A stretch of 64,000 nt of DNA. It comes from Saposhnikovia divaricata. Taxonomy: Eukaryota; Streptophyta; Magnoliopsida; Apiales; Apiaceae. Position numbers and translations under genes: made by a program. Below, in pieces: positions 22,386-36,334 of the stretch (position 1 is the first letter of the stretch; the number at the start of each line of letters is the position of its first letter). The stretch covers positions 182,371,939 through 182,435,938 of the forward strand of contig CM071601.1 of NCBI GenBank assembly GCA_036435485.1, written 5' to 3'. The notes beneath the pieces were generated by a model. The model saw nothing but the letters and a program-made list of their open reading frames with translations. It searched no databases and was not told the origin of the DNA.

Positions 22386-22833
22386 ATGGTGATGAAGAAT
22401 GAATTTGATTTGGGTTCTAATTGTGATGGAGATGGATTTGCGGAGGAGGAGGAAGAGGAATCGGAAGAATCGGAGTTGGAGGAGGTGGAATCGGAATCAG
22501 AATCGGTGGAGAATGCTCAAGTCTCCTCCAGTGGAGGTAAATGATTTATCTTATCATTTTAAAACAGAGTTATACACAGATGGTCCCGAGGAGCCGGAAT
22601 CCGAGGAGGATGTATTAGGGGATAGTTATCGTGATGAGAAAGATTATGCCTTCAAATTTGTGGTCAAGAAACGCTCAAGGACTGTTACCAATCCCAAGCT
22701 TCCCCGAAAAATTTACTTCAGACGTAATGGTCCCAAACAGCGTGTTTCCACCACCCCTTCTGTACTCTATGATCCGGGCTTTCATGTGGCTGCCATATCC
22801 AAATTGGCTCTCAAAACCTATAATAAAATCCAG
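22386..22833 (+). pseudogene. Exon-1 copy 9, 2-nt deletion
   Basis: Near-copy of copy 7 with the same GT deletion (near 22517) and the same VNDLSYHF variant. Confidence 0.85.
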
Positions 22834-23262
22834 GTATATGATATTTGTCCTTTTTTATTTTTATTTTTAAATCGTATGTACATATCATCATAATCACAAT
22901 CAGTTACAAATCTCCTCCCTGTTCTTTGGGTTCTTAGCAGAATATCAGTATTTTGCTCCATAATTCCAGCAACCACTAAAGCATTGTTATACCAAATTCT
23001 CCCTGTAACAATTACCTTTGCCAACATTGTTTTAAATAAATAACAATACAATTTATAGAAATTATAAATAAATAAATAAAGAAAAAAGAACATTTTATAG
23101 AATTATTTTTAAAATACAAAATAGGTTATGAAGTTGACAAAAAATTAAAAATCTCAAACACCACCAGCCTAGGCCCAGTCCCAGGCCTGTATATATTTGG
23201 GCGGGAGGAGAAGGGGGGTAGAGTAACATAAAAATTAAAATTAGGGCAAAATAGATTGCGAA

Positions 23263-23712
23263 ATGGTGATGAAGAATGAATTTGATTTGGGTTCTAATTG
23301 TGATGGAGATGGATTTGCGGAGGAGGAGGAAAAGGAATCGGAAGAATCGGAGTTGGAGGAGGTGGAATCGGAATCAGAATCGGTGGAGAATGCTGTCAAG
23401 TCTCCTCCAGTGGAGGTAAAAGATTTATCTTATTATTTTAAAACAGAGTTATACACGGATGGTCCCGAGGAGCCGGAATCCGAGGAGGATGTATTAGGGG
23501 ATAGTGATCGTGATGAGAAAGATTATGCCTTCAAATTTGTGGTCAAGAAACTCTCCAGGACTGTTACCAATCCCAAGCTTCCCCGAAAAATTTACTTCAG
23601 ACGTAATGGTCCCAAACAGCGTGTTTCCCCCACCCCTTCTGTACTCTATGATCCGGGCTTTCATGTGGCTGCCATATCCAAATTGGCTCTGAAAACCTAT
23701 AATAAAATCCAG
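23263..23712 (+). CDS. Exon-1 copy 10, open
   Basis: Full frame and a normal CAGGTATATG donor. Changes are EEEEKESEE in the acidic run, KKLSRT, RVSPTPS and GFHVAAI. Confidence 0.6.
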
Positions 23713-24140
23713 GTATATGATATGTGTCCTTTTTTATTTTTATTTTTAAATCGTATGTACATATCATCATAAACACAATCAGTTACAAAGCTCTTCCCTG
23801 TTATTCGGGTTCTTAGCAGAATATCCGTATTTTGCTCCATAATTCCAGCAACCACTAAAGCATTGTTATACCAAATTCTCCCTATAACAATTACCTTTGC
23901 CAACATTGTTTTAAATAAATAACAATACAATTTATAGAAATTATAAATAAATAAAGAAAGAAAAAAGAACATTTTATAGAATTATTTTTAAAATACAAAA
24001 TAGGTTATGAAGTTGACAAAAAATTAAAAATCTCAAACACCACCAGCCCAGGCCCAGTCCCAGGCCTGTATATATTTGGGCGGGAGGAGAAGGGGGTAGA
24101 GTAACATAAAAATTAAAATTAGGGCAAAATAGATTGCGAA

Positions 24141-24590
24141 ATGGTGATGAAGAATGAATTTGATTTGGGTTCTAATTGTAATGGAGATGGATTTGCGGAG
24201 GAGGAGGAAGAGGAATCGGAAGAATCGGAGTTGGAGGAGGTGGAATCGGAATCAGAATCGGTGGAGAATGCTGTCAAGTCTCCTCCAGTGGAGGTAAAAG
24301 ATTTATCTTATTATTTTAAAACAGAGTTATACACGGATGGTCCCTAGGAGCCGGAATCCGAGGAGGATGTATTAGGGGATAGTGATCGTGATGAGAAAGA
24401 TTATGCCTTCAAATTTGTGGTCAAGAAACGCTCCAGGACTGTTACCAATCCCAAGCTTCCCCGAAAAATTTACTTCAGACGTAATGGTCCCAAACAGCGT
24501 GTTTCCACCACCCCTTCTGTAATCTATGATCCGGGCTTTCCTGTGGCTGTCATATCCAAATTGGCTCTCAAAACCTATAATAAAATCCAG
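24141..24590 (+). pseudogene. Exon-1 copy 11, stop codon
   Basis: GAG to TAG at 24345-24347 ends the frame after TDGP. The remainder is intact and the donor is normal. Confidence 0.85.
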
Positions 24591-25018
24591 GTATATGATA
24601 TGTGTCCTTTTTTATTTATATTTTTAAATCGTATGTACATATCATCATAATCACAATCAGTTACAAAGCTCCTCCCTGTTCTTCGGGTTCTTAGCAGAAT
24701 ATCCGTATTTTACTCCATAATTCCAGCAACCACTAAAGCATTGTTATACCAAATTCGCCCTATAACAATTACCTTTGCCAACATTGTTTTAAATAAATAA
24801 CAATACAATTTATAGAAATTATAAATAAATAAAGAAAGAAAAAAGAACATTTTATAGAATTATTTTTAAAATACAAAATAGGTTATGAAGTTGACAAAAA
24901 ATTAAATATCTCAAACACCACAAGCCCAGGCCCAGTCCCAGGCCTGTATATATTTGGGCGGGAGGAGAAGGGGGTAGAGTAACATAAAAATTAAAATTAG
25001 CGCAAAATAGATTGCGAA

Positions 25019-25462
25019 ATGGGGATGAAGAATGAATTTGATTTGGGTTCTAATTGTGATGGAGATGGATTTGCGGAGGAAGAGGAATCGGAAGAATCGG
25101 AGTTGTAGGAGGTGGAATCGGAATCAGAATCGGTGGAGAATGCTGTCAAGTCTCCTCCAGTGGAGGTAAAAGATTTATCTTATTATTTTAAAACAGAGTT
25201 ATACACGGATGGTCCCGAGGAGCCGGAATCCGAGGAGGATGTATTAGGGGATAGTGATCGTGATGAGAAAGATTATGCCTTCAAATTTGTGGTCAAGAAA
25301 CGCTCCAGGACTGTTACCAATCCCAAGCTTCCCCGAAAAATTTACTTCAGATGTAATGGTCCAAAACAGCGTGTTTCCACCACCCCTTCTGTACTCTATG
25401 ATCCGGGCTTTCCTGTGGCTGCCATATCCAAATTGGCTCTCAAAACCTATAATAAAATCCAG
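25019..25462 (+). pseudogene. Exon-1 copy 12, stop codon
   Basis: A 6-nt in-frame deletion in the GAG run and a TAG at 25106-25108 (ESEL then stop). The second codon is GGG instead of GTG. Confidence 0.85.
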
Positions 25463-25890
25463 GTATATGATATGTGTCCTTTTTTATTTTTATTTTTAAA
25501 TCGTATGTACATATCATCATAATCACAATCAGTTACAAAGCTCCTCCATGTTCTTCGGGTTCTTAGCAGAATATCCGTATTTTGCTCCATAATTCCAGCA
25601 ACCACTAAAGCATTGTTATACCAAATTCTCCCTGTAACAATTACATTTGCCAACATTGTTTTAAATAAATAACAATACAATTTATAGAAATTATAGATAA
25701 ATAAAGAAAGAAAAAAGAACATTTTATAGAATTATTTTTAAAATACAAAATAGGTTATGAAGTTCACAAAAAATTAAAAATCTCGAACACCACCAGCCCA
25801 GGCCTAGTCTCAGGCCTGTATATATTTGGGCGGGAGGAGAAGGGGGTAGAGTAACATAAAAATTAAAATTAGGGCAAAATAGATTGCGAA

Positions 25891-26340
25891 ATGGTGATGA
25901 AGAATGAATTTGATTTGGGTTCTAATTGTAATGGAGATGGATTTGCGGAGGAGGAGGAAGAGGAATCGGAAGAATCGGAGTTGGAGGAGGTGGAATCGGA
26001 ATCAGAATCGGTGGAGAATGCTGTCAAGTCTCCTCCAGTGGAGGTAAAAGATTTATCTTATTATTTTGAAACAGAGTTATACACGGATGGTCCCGAGGAG
26101 CCGGAATCCGAGGAGGATGTATTAGGGGATAGTGATTGTGATGAGAAAGATTATGCCTTCAAATTTGTGGTCAAGAAACGCTCCAGGACTGTTACCAATC
26201 CCAAGCTTCCCCGAAAAATTTACTTCAGACGTAATGGTCCCAAACAGCGTGTTTCCACCACCCCTTCTGTACTCTATGATCCGGGCTTTCCTGTGGCTGC
26301 TATATCCAAATTGGCTCTAAAAACCTATAATAAAATCCAG
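25891..26340 (+). CDS. Exon-1 copy 13, open
   Basis: Full frame and normal donor. Changes are NCNGDG, YYFETEL and DSDCDEKD. Confidence 0.6.
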
Positions 26341-26769
26341 GTATATGATATGTGTCCTTTTTTATTTTTATTTTTAAATCGTATGTACATATCATCATAA
26401 TCACAATCAGTTACAAAGCTCCTCCCTGTTCTTCGGGTTCTTAGCAGAATATCTGTATTTTGCTCCATAATTCCAGCAACCACTAAAGCATTGTTATACC
26501 AAATTCTCCCTATAACAATTACCTTTGCCAACATTGTTTTAAATAAATAACAATACAATTTATAGAAATTATAAATAAATAAAGAAAGAAAAAAGAACAT
26601 TTTATAGAATTATTTTTAAAATACAAAATAGGTTATGAAGTTGACAAAAAATTAAATATCTCAAACACCACAAGCCCAGGCCCAGTCCCAGGCCTGTATA
26701 TATTTGGGCGGGAGGAGAAGGGGGGTAGAGTAACATAAAAATTAAAATTAGGGCAAAATGGATTGCGAA

Positions 26770-27209
26770 ATGGGGATGAAGAATGAATTTGATTTGGGTT
26801 CTAATTGTGATGGAGATGGATTTGCGGAGGAGGAGGAAGAGGAATCGGAAGAATCGGAGTTGGAGGAGGTGGAGAATCGGTGGCGAATGCTGTCAAGTCT
26901 CCTCCAGTGGAGGTAAAAGATTTATCTTATCATTTTAAAACAGAGTTATACACGGATGGTCCCGAGGAGCCGGAATCCGAGGAGGATGTATTAGGGGATA
27001 GTGATCGTGATAAGAAAGATTATGCCTTCAAATTTGTGGTCAGGAAACGCTCCAGGACTGTTACCAATCCCAAGCTTCCCCGAAAAATTTACTTCAGACG
27101 TAATAGTCCCAAACAGTGTGTTTCCACCACCCCTTCTGTACTCTATGATCGGGGCTTTCCTGTGGCTGCCATATCCAAATTGGCTCTCAAAACCTATAAT
27201 AAAATCCAG
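26770..27209 (+). pseudogene. Exon-1 copy 14, 10-nt deletion
   Basis: The 10-nt ESES deletion is present. It also has DRDKKD, VVRKRS, RRNSPKQC and YDRGF. Start of a four-unit block repeated exactly 3506 bp downstream (copy 18). Confidence 0.85.
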
Positions 27210-27638
27210 GTATATGATATGTGTCCTGTTTTATTTTTATTTTTAAATCGTATGTACATATCATCATAATCACAATCAGTTACAAAGCTCCTCCCTGTTC
27301 TTCGGGTTCTTAGCAGAATATCCGTATTTCGCTCCATAATTCCAGCAACCACTAAAGCATTGTTATACCAAATTCTCCCTGTAACAATTACCTTTGCCAA
27401 CATTGTTTTAAATAAATAACAAAATAATTTATAGAAATTATAAATAAATAAAGAAAGAAAAAAGAACATTTTATAGAATTATTTTTAAAATACAAAATAG
27501 GTTATGAAGTTGACAAAAAATTAAAAATCTCAAACACCACCAGCCCAGGCCCAGTCCCAGGCCTGTATATATTTGGGCGGGAGGAGAAGGGGGGTAGAGT
27601 AACATAAAAATTAAAATTAGGGCAAAATAGATTGCGAA

Positions 27639-28088
27639 ATGGTGATGAAGAATGAATTTGATTTGGGTTCTAATTGTGATGGAGATGGATTTGCGGAGGA
27701 GGAGGAAGAGGAATCGGAAGAATCGGAGTTGGAGGAGGTGGAATCGGAATAAGAATCGGTGGAGAATGCTGTCAAGTCTCCTCCAGTGGAGGTAAAAGAT
27801 TTATCTTATCATTTTAAAACAGAGTTATACACGGATGGTCCCGAGGAGCCGGAATCCGAGGAGGATGTATTAGGGGATAGTGATCGTGATGAGAAAGATT
27901 ATGCCTTCAAATTTGTGGTCAAGAAACGCTCCAGGACTGTTACCAATCTCAAGCTTCCCCGAAAAATTTACTTCAGACGTAATGGTCCCAAACAGCGTGT
28001 TTCCACCACCCCTTCTGTACTCTATGATCCGGGCTTTCCTGTGGCTGCCATATCCAAATTGGCTCTCAAAACCTATAATAAAATCCAG
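27639..28088 (+). pseudogene. Exon-1 copy 15, stop codon
   Basis: TCA to TAA at 27750-27752 (VESE then stop). NLKLPR variant. The same stop is found in copies 17, 19, 21 and 25. Confidence 0.85.
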
Positions 28089-28517
28089 GTATATGATATG
28101 TGTCTTTTTTTATTTTTATTTTTAAATCGTATGTACATATCATCATAATCACAATCAGTTACAAAGCTCATCCCTGTTCTTCGGGTTCTTAGCAGAATAT
28201 CCGTATTTTGCTCCATAATTCCAGCAACCACTAAAGCATTGTTATACCAAATTCTCCCTATAACAATTACCTTTGCCAACATTGTTTTAAATAAATAACA
28301 ATACAATTTATAAAAATTATAAATAAATAAAGAAAGAAGAAAGAACATTTTATAGAATTATTTTTAAAATACAAAATAGGTTATGAAGTTGACAAAAAAT
28401 TAAAAATCTCAAACACCACCAGCCCAGGCCCAATCCCAGGCCTGTATATATTTGGGCGGGAGGAGAAGGGGGGTAGAGTAACATAAAAATTAAAATTAGG
28501 GCAAAATAGATTGCAAA

Positions 28518-28967
28518 ATGGTGATGAAGAATGAATTTGATTTGGGTTCTAATTGTGATGGAGATGGATTTGCGGAGGAGGAGGAAGAGGAATCGGAAGA
28601 ATCGGAGTTGGAGGAGGTGGAATCGGAATCAGAATCGGTGGAGAATGCTGTCAAGTCTCCTCCAGTGGAGGTAAAAGATTTATCTTATCATTTTAAAACA
28701 GAGTTATACACGGATGGTCCCGAGGAGCCGGAATCCGAGGAGGATGTATTAGGGGATAGTGATCGTGATAAGAAAGATTATGCCTTCAAATTTGTGGTCA
28801 GGAAACGCTCCAGGACTGTTACCAATCCCAAGCTTCCCCGAAAAATTTACTTCAGACGTAATAGTCCCAAACAGCGTGTTTCCACCACCCCTTCTGTACT
28901 CTATGATCGGGGCTTTCCTGTGGCTGCCATATCCAAATTGGCTCTCAAAACCTATAATAAAATCCAG
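28518..28967 (+). CDS. Exon-1 copy 16, open
   Basis: Full frame and normal donor. It shares DRDKKD, VVRKRS, RRNSPK and YDRGF with copies 14, 18 and 20, but keeps the intact ESESES stretch. Confidence 0.6.
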
Positions 28968-29396
28968 GTATATGATATGTGTCCTGTTTTATTTTTATTT
29001 TTAAATCGTATGTACATATCATCATAATCACAATCAGTTACAAAGCTCCTCCCTGTTCTTCGGGTTCTTAGCAGAATATCCGTATTTCGCTCCATAATTC
29101 CAGCAACCACTAAAGCATTGTTATACCAAATTCTCCCTGTAACAATTACCTTTGCCAACATTGTTTTAAATAAATAACAAAATAATTTATAGAAATTATA
29201 AATAAATAAAGAAAGAAAAAAGAACATTTTATAGAATTATTTTTAAAATACAAAATAGGTTATGAAGTTGACAAAAAATTAAAAATCTCAAACACCACCA
29301 GCCCAGTCCCAGTCCCAGGCCTGTATATATTTGGGCGGGAGGAGAAGGGGGGTAGAGTAACATAAAAATTAAAATTAGGGCAAAATAGATTGCGAA

Positions 29397-29846
29397 ATGG
29401 TGATGAAGAATGAATTTGATTTGGGTTCTAATTGTGATGGAGATGGATTTGCGGAGGAGGAGGAAGAGGAATCGGAAGAATCGGAGTTGGAGGAGGTGGA
29501 ATCGGAATAAGAATCGGTGGAGAATGCGGTCAAGTCTCCTCCAGTGGAGGTAAAAGATTTATCTTATCATTTTAAAACAGAGTTATACACGGATGGTCCC
29601 GAGGAGCCGGAATCCGAGGAGGATGTATTAGGGGATAGTGATCGTGATGAGAAAGATTATGCCTTCAAATTTGTGGTCAAGAAACGCTCCAGGACTGTTA
29701 CCAATCGCAAGCTTCCCCGAAAAATTTACTTCAGACGTAATGGTCCCAAACAGCGTGTTTCCACCACCCCTTCTGTACTCTATGATCCGGGCTTTCCTGT
29801 GGCTGCCATATCCAAATTGGCTCTCAAAACCTATAATAAAATCCAG
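29397..29846 (+). pseudogene. Exon-1 copy 17, stop codon
   Basis: TAA at 29508-29510. NRKLPR instead of NPKLPR. Confidence 0.85.
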
Positions 29847-30275
29847 GTATATGATATGTGTCTTTTTTTATTTTTATTTTTAAATCGTATGTACATATCA
29901 TCATAATCACAATCAGTTACAAAGCTCATCCCTGTTCTTCGGGTTCTTAGCAGAATATCCGTATTTTGCTCCATAATTCCAGCAACCACTAAAGCATTGT
30001 TATACCAAATTCTCCCTATAACAATTACCTTTGCCAACATTGTTTTAAATAAATAACAATACAATTTATAGAAATTATAAATAAATAAAGAAAGAAAAAA
30101 GAACATTTTATAGAATTATTTTTAAAATACAAAATAGGTTATGAAGTTGACAAAAAATTAAATATCTCAAACACCACAAGCCCAGGCCCAGTCCCAGGCC
30201 TGTATATATTTGGGCGGGAGGAGAAGGGGGGTAGAGTAACATAAAAATTAAAATTAGGGCAAAATGGATTGCGAA

Positions 30276-30715
30276 ATGGGGATGAAGAATGAATTTGATT
30301 TGGGTTCTAATTGTGATGGAGATGGATTTGCGGAGGAGGAGGAAGAGGAATCGGAAGAATCGGAGTTGGAGGAGGTGGAGAATCGGTGGCGAATGCTGTC
30401 AAGTCTCCTCCAGTGGAGGTAAAAGATTTATCTTATCATTTTAAAACAGAGTTATACACGGATGGTCCCGAGGAGCCGGAATCCGAGGAGGATGTATTAG
30501 GGGATAGTGATCGTGATAAGAAAGATTATGCCTTCAAATTTGTGGTCAGGAAACGCTCCAGGACTGTTACCAATCCCAAGCTTCCCCGAAAAATTTACTT
30601 CAGACGTAATAGTCCCAAACAGTGTGTTTCCACCACCCCTTCTGTACTCTATGATCGGGGCTTTCCTGTGGCTGCCATATCCAAATTGGCTCTCAAAACC
30701 TATAATAAAATCCAG
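30276..30715 (+). pseudogene. Exon-1 copy 18, 10-nt deletion
   Basis: Reads like copy 14, including RRNSPKQC and the GGG second codon. Confidence 0.85.
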
Positions 30716-31144
30716 GTATATGATATGTGTCCTGTTTTATTTTTATTTTTAAATCGTATGTACATATCATCATAATCACAATCAGTTACAAAGCTCCTCC
30801 CTGTTCTTCGGGTTCTTAGCAGAATATCCGTATTTCGCTCCATAATTCCAGCAACCACTAAAGCATTGTTATACCAAATTCTCCCTGTAACAATTACCTT
30901 TGCCAACATTGTTTTAAATAAATAACAAAATAATTTATAGAAATTATAAATAAATAAAGAAAGAAAAAAGAACATTTTATAGAATTATTTTTAAAATACA
31001 AAATAGGTTATGAAGTTGACAAAAAATTAAAAATCTCAAACACCACCAGCCCAGGCCCAGTCCCAGGCCTGTATATATTTGGGCGGGAGGAGAAGGGGGG
31101 TAGAGTAACATAAAAATTAAAATTAGGGCAAAATAGATTGCGAA

Positions 31145-31594
31145 ATGGTGATGAAGAATGAATTTGATTTGGGTTCTAATTGTGATGGAGATGGATTTGC
31201 GGAGGAGGAGGAAGAGGAATCGGAAGAATCGGAGTTGGAGGAGGTGGAATCGGAATAAGAATCGGTGGAGAATGCTGTCAAGTCTCCTCCAGTGGAGGTA
31301 AAAGATTTATCTTATCATTTTAAAACAGAGTTATACACGGATGGTCCCGAGGAGCCGGAATCCGAGGAGGATGTATTAGGGGATAGTGATCGTGATGAGA
31401 AAGATTATGCCTTCAAATTTGTGGTCAAGAAACGCTCCAGGACTGTTACCAATCTCAAGCTTCCCCGAAAAATTTACTTCAGACGTAATGGTCCCAAACA
31501 GCGTGTTTCCACCACCCCTTCTGTACTCTATGATCCGGGCTTTCCTGTGGCTGCCATATCCAAATTGGCTCTCAAAACCTATAATAAAATCCAG
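31145..31594 (+). pseudogene. Exon-1 copy 19, stop codon
   Basis: TAA at 31256-31258. Same NLKLPR as copy 15. Confidence 0.85.
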
Positions 31595-32023
31595 GTATAT
31601 GATATGTGTCTTTTTTTATTTTTATTTTTAAATCGTATGTACATATCATCATAATCACAATCAGTTACAAAGCTCATCCCTGTTCTTCGGGTTCTTAGCA
31701 GAATATCCGTATTTTGCTCCATAATTCCAGCAACCACTAAACCATTGTTATACCAAATTCTCCCTATAACAATTACCTTTGCCAACATTGTTTTAAATAA
31801 ATAACAATACAATTTATAAAAATTATAAATAAATAAAGAAAGAAGAAAGAACATTTTATAGAATTATTTTTAAAATACAAAATAGGTTATGAAGTTGACA
31901 AAAAATTAAAAATCTCAAACACCACCAGCCCAGGCCCAATCCCAGGCCTGTATATATTTGGGCGGGAGGAGAAGGGGGGTAGAGTAACATAAAAATTAAA
32001 ATTAGGGCAAAATAGATTGCAAA

Positions 32024-32473
32024 ATGGTGATGAAGAATGAATTTGATTTGGGTTCTAATTGTGATGGAGATGGATTTGCGGAGGAGGAGGAAGAGGAATC
32101 GGAAGAATCGGAGTTGGAGGAGGTGGAATCGGAATCAGAATCGGTGGAGAATGCTGTCAAGTCTCCTCCAGTGGAGGTAAAAGATTTATCTTATCATTTT
32201 AAAACAGAGTTATACACGGATGGTCCCGAGGAGCCGGAATCCGAGGAGGATGTATTAGGGGATAGTGATCGTGATAAGAAAGATTATGCCTTCAAATTTG
32301 TGGTCAGGAAACGCTCCAGGACTGTTACCAATCCCAAGCTTCCCCGAAAAATTTACTTCAGACGTAATAGTCCCAAACAGCGTGTTTCCACCACCCCTTC
32401 TGTACTCTATGATCGGGGCTTTCCTGTGGCTGCCATATCCAAATTGGCTCTCAAAACCTATAATAAAATCCAG
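32024..32473 (+). CDS. Exon-1 copy 20, open
   Basis: Full frame, with the same translation as copy 16 (3506 bp upstream). Donor normal. Confidence 0.6.
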
Positions 32474-32902
32474 GTATATGATATGTGTCCTGTTTTATTT
32501 TTATTTTTAAATCGTATGTACATATCATCATAATCACAATCAGTTACAAAGCTCCTCCCTGTTCTTCGGGTTCTTAGCAGAATATCCGTATTTCGCTCCA
32601 TAATTCCAGCAACCACTAAAGCATTGTTATACCAAATTCTCCCTGTAACAATTACCTTTGCCAACATTGTTTTAAATAAATAACAAAATAATTTATAGAA
32701 ATTATAAATAAATAAAGAAAGAAAAAAGAACATTTTATAGAATTATTTTTAAAATACAAAATAGGTTATGAAGTTGACAAAAAATTAAAAATCTCAAACA
32801 CCACCAGCCCAGGCCCAGTCCCAGGCCTGTATATATTTGGGCGGGAGGAGAAGGGGGGTAGAGTAACATAAAAATTAAAATTATGGCAAAATAGATTGCG
32901 AA

Positions 32903-33352
32903 ATGGTGATGAAGAATGAATTTGATTTGGGTTCTAATTGTGATGGAGATGGATTTGCGGAGGAGGAGGAAGAGGAATCGGAAGAATCGGAGTTGGAGGA
33001 GGTGGAATCGGAATAAGAATCGGTGGAGAATGCGGTCAAGTCTCCTCCAGTGGAGGTAAAAGATTTATCTTATCATTTTAAAACAGAGTTATACACGGAT
33101 GGTCCCGAGGAGCCGGAATCCGAGGAGGATGTATTAGGGGATAGTGATCGTGATGAGAAAGATTATGCCTTCAAATTTGTGGTCAAGAAACGCTCCAGGA
33201 CTGTTACCAATCTCAAGCTTCCCCGAAAAATTTACTTCAGACGTAATGGTCCCAAACAGCGTGTTTCCACCACCCCTTCTGTACTCTATGATCCGGGCTT
33301 TCCTGTGGCTGCCATATCCAAATTGGCTCTCAAAACCTATAATAAAATCCAG
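32903..33352 (+). pseudogene. Exon-1 copy 21, stop codon
   Basis: TAA at 33014-33016. NLKLPR variant. Confidence 0.85.
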
Positions 33353-33781
33353 GTATATGATATGTGTCTTTTTTTATTTTTATTTTTAAATCGTATGTAC
33401 ATATCATCATAATCACAATCAGTTACAAAGCTCATCCCTGTTCTTCGGGTTCTTAGCAGAATATCCGTATTTTGCTCCATAATTCCAGCAACCACTAAAG
33501 CATTGTTATACCAAATTCTCCCTATAACAATTACCTTTGCCAACATTGTTTTAAATAAATAACAATACAATTTATAAAAATTATAAATAAATAAAGAAAG
33601 AAGAAAGAACATTTTATAGAATTATTTTTAAAATACAAAATAGGTTATGAAGTTGACAAAAAATTAAAAATCTCAAACACCACCAGCCCAGGCCCAATCC
33701 CAGGCCTGTATATATTTGGGCGGGAGGAGAAGGGGGGTAGAGTAACATAAAAATTAAAATTAGGGCAAAATAGATTGCAAA

Positions 33782-34216
33782 ATGGTGATGAAGAATGAAT
33801 TTGATTTGGGTTCTAATTGTGATGGAGATGGATTTGCGGAGGAGGAGGAAGAGGAATCGGAAGAATCGGAGTTGGAGGAGGTGGAATCGGAATCAGAATC
33901 GGTGGAGAATGCTGTCAAGTCTCCTCTAGTGGAGGTAAAAGATTTATCTTATTATTTTAAAACAGAGTTATACATGGATGGTCCCGAGGAGGATGTATTA
34001 GGGGATAGTGATCGTGATGAGAAAGATTATGCCTTCAAATTTGTGGTCAAGAAACGCTCCAGGACTGTTACCAATCCCAAGCTTCCCCGAAAAATTTACT
34101 TCAGACGTAATGGTCCAAAACAGCGTGTTTCCACCACCCCTTCTGTACTCTATGATCCGGGCTTTCCTGTGGCTGCCATATCCAAATTGGCTCTCAAAAC
34201 CTATAATAAAATCCAG
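33782..34216 (+). CDS. Exon-1 copy 22, open, five codons shorter
   Basis: Full frame of 145 codons. A 15-nt in-frame deletion removes one EPESE block between DGPE and EDVLG. SPLVEV and YMDGP substitutions. Donor normal. Confidence 0.6.
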
Positions 34217-34644
34217 GTATATGATATGTGTCCTTTTTTAATTTTTTTTTAAATCGTATGTACATATCATCATAATCACAATCAGTTACAAAGCTCCTCC
34301 CTGTTCTTCGGGTTCTTAGCAGAATATCCGTATTTTGCTCCATAATTCCAGCAACCACTAAAGCATTGTTACACCAAATTCTCCCTATAACAATTACCTT
34401 TGCCAACATTGTTTTAAATAAATAACAATACAATTTATAGAAATTATAAATAAATAAAGAAAGAAAAAAGAACATTTTATAGAATTATTTTTAAAATACA
34501 AAATAGGTTATGAAGTTGACAAAAAATTAAAAATCTCAAACACCACAAGCCCAGGCCCAGTCCCATGCCTGTATATATTTGGGCGGGAGGAGAAGGGGGG
34601 TAGAGTAACATAAAAATTAAAATTAGGGCAAAATAGATTGTGAA

Positions 34645-35094
34645 ATGGTGATGAAGAATGAATTTGATTTGGGTTCTAATTGTGATGGAGATGGATTTGC
34701 GGAGGAGGAGGAAGAGGAATCGGAAGAATCGGAGTTGGAGGAGGTGGAATCGGAATCAGAATCGGTGGAGAATGCTGTAAAGTCTCCTCCAGTGGAGGTA
34801 AAAGATTTATCTTATTATTTTAAAACAGAGTTATACACGGATGGTCCCGAGGAGCCGGAATCCGAGGAGGAGGTATTAGGGGATAGTGATCGTGATGAGA
34901 AAGATTATGCCTTCAAATTTGTGGTCAAGAAACGCTCCAGGACTGTTACCAATCCCAAGCTTCCTCGAAAAATTTACTTCAGACGTAATGGTCCCAAACA
35001 ACGTGTTTCCACCACCCCTTCTGTACTCTATGATCCGGGCTTTCCTGTGGCTGCCATAACCAAATTGGCTCTCAAAAGCTATAATAAAATCCAA
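34645..35094 (+). CDS. Exon-1 copy 23, open, short-type unit
   Basis: Full frame. The donor is CAAGTATATG (A at the last exon base). The downstream spacer lacks about 68 bp, so the frame continues past the donor to FLNRMYFLLHNSSNH. Hallmarks AAITKLALKSYNK and EEEVLG link it to copies 27, 29 and 39. Confidence 0.55.
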
Positions 35095-35455
35095 GTATAT
35101 GATATGTGTACTTTTTTATTTTTATTTTTAAATCGTATGTACTTTTTGCTCCATAATTCCAGCAACCACTAAAGCATTGTTATACCAAATTCTCCCTATA
35201 ACAATTACCTTTGCCAACATTGTTTTAAATAAATAACAATTCAATTTATAGAAATTATAAATAAATAAAGAAAGAAAAAAGAAAATTTTATAGAATCATT
35301 TTTAAAATACAAAATAGGTTATGAAGTTGACAAAAAATTAAAAATCTCAAACACCACCAACCCAGGCCCAGTCCTAGGCCTGTATATATTTGGGCGGGAG
35401 GAGAAGGGGGGTAGAGTAACATAAAAATTAAAATTAGGGCAAAATAGATTGCGAA

Positions 35456-35905
35456 ATGGTGATGAAGAATGAATTTGATTTGGGTTCTAATTGTGATGGA
35501 GATGGATTTGCGGAGGAGGAGGAAGAGGAATCGGAAGAATCGGAGTTGGAGGAGGTGGAATCGGAATCAGAATCGGTGGAGAATGCTGTCAAGTCTCCTC
35601 CAGTGGAGGTAAAAGATTTATCTTATTATTTTAAAATAGAGTTATACAAGGATGGTCCCGAGGAGCCGGAATCCGAGGAGGATGTATTAGGGGATAATGA
35701 TCGTGATGAGAAAGATTATTCCTTCAAATTTGTGGTCAAGAAATGCTCCAGTACAGTTACCAATCCGAAGCTTCCCCGAAAAATTTACTTCAGACGTAAT
35801 GGTCCCAAACAGCGTGTTTCCACCACCCCTTCTGTACTCTATGATCCGGGCTTTCCTGTGGCTGCCATATCCAAATTGGCTCTCAAAACCTATAATAAAA
35901 TCCAG
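35456..35905 (+). CDS. Exon-1 copy 24, open
   Basis: Full frame and normal donor. Several changes: YFKIELYKDGP, GDNDRDEKDYS, KKCSSTVTN. Confidence 0.6.
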
Positions 35906-36334
35906 GTATATGATATGTGTCCTTTTTTATTTTTGTTTTTAAATCGTAAGTACATATCATCATAATCACAATCAGTTACAAAGCTCCTCCCTGTTCTTCG
36001 GGTTCTTAGCAGAATATTCGTATTTTGCTCCAAAATTCCAGCAACCACTAAAGCATTGTTATACCAAATTCTCCCTATAACAATTACCTTTGCCAACATT
36101 GTTTTAAATAAATAACAATAAAATTTATAGAAATTATAAATAAATAAAGAAAGAAAAAAGAACATTTTATAAAATTATTTTTAAAATACAAAATAGGTTA
36201 TGAAGTTGACAAAAAATTAAAAATCTCAAACACCACCAACCCAGGCCCAGTCCCAGGCCTGTATATATTTGGGCGGGAGGAGAAGGGGGATAGAGTAACA
36301 TAAAAATTAAAATTATGGCAAAATAGATTGCGAA

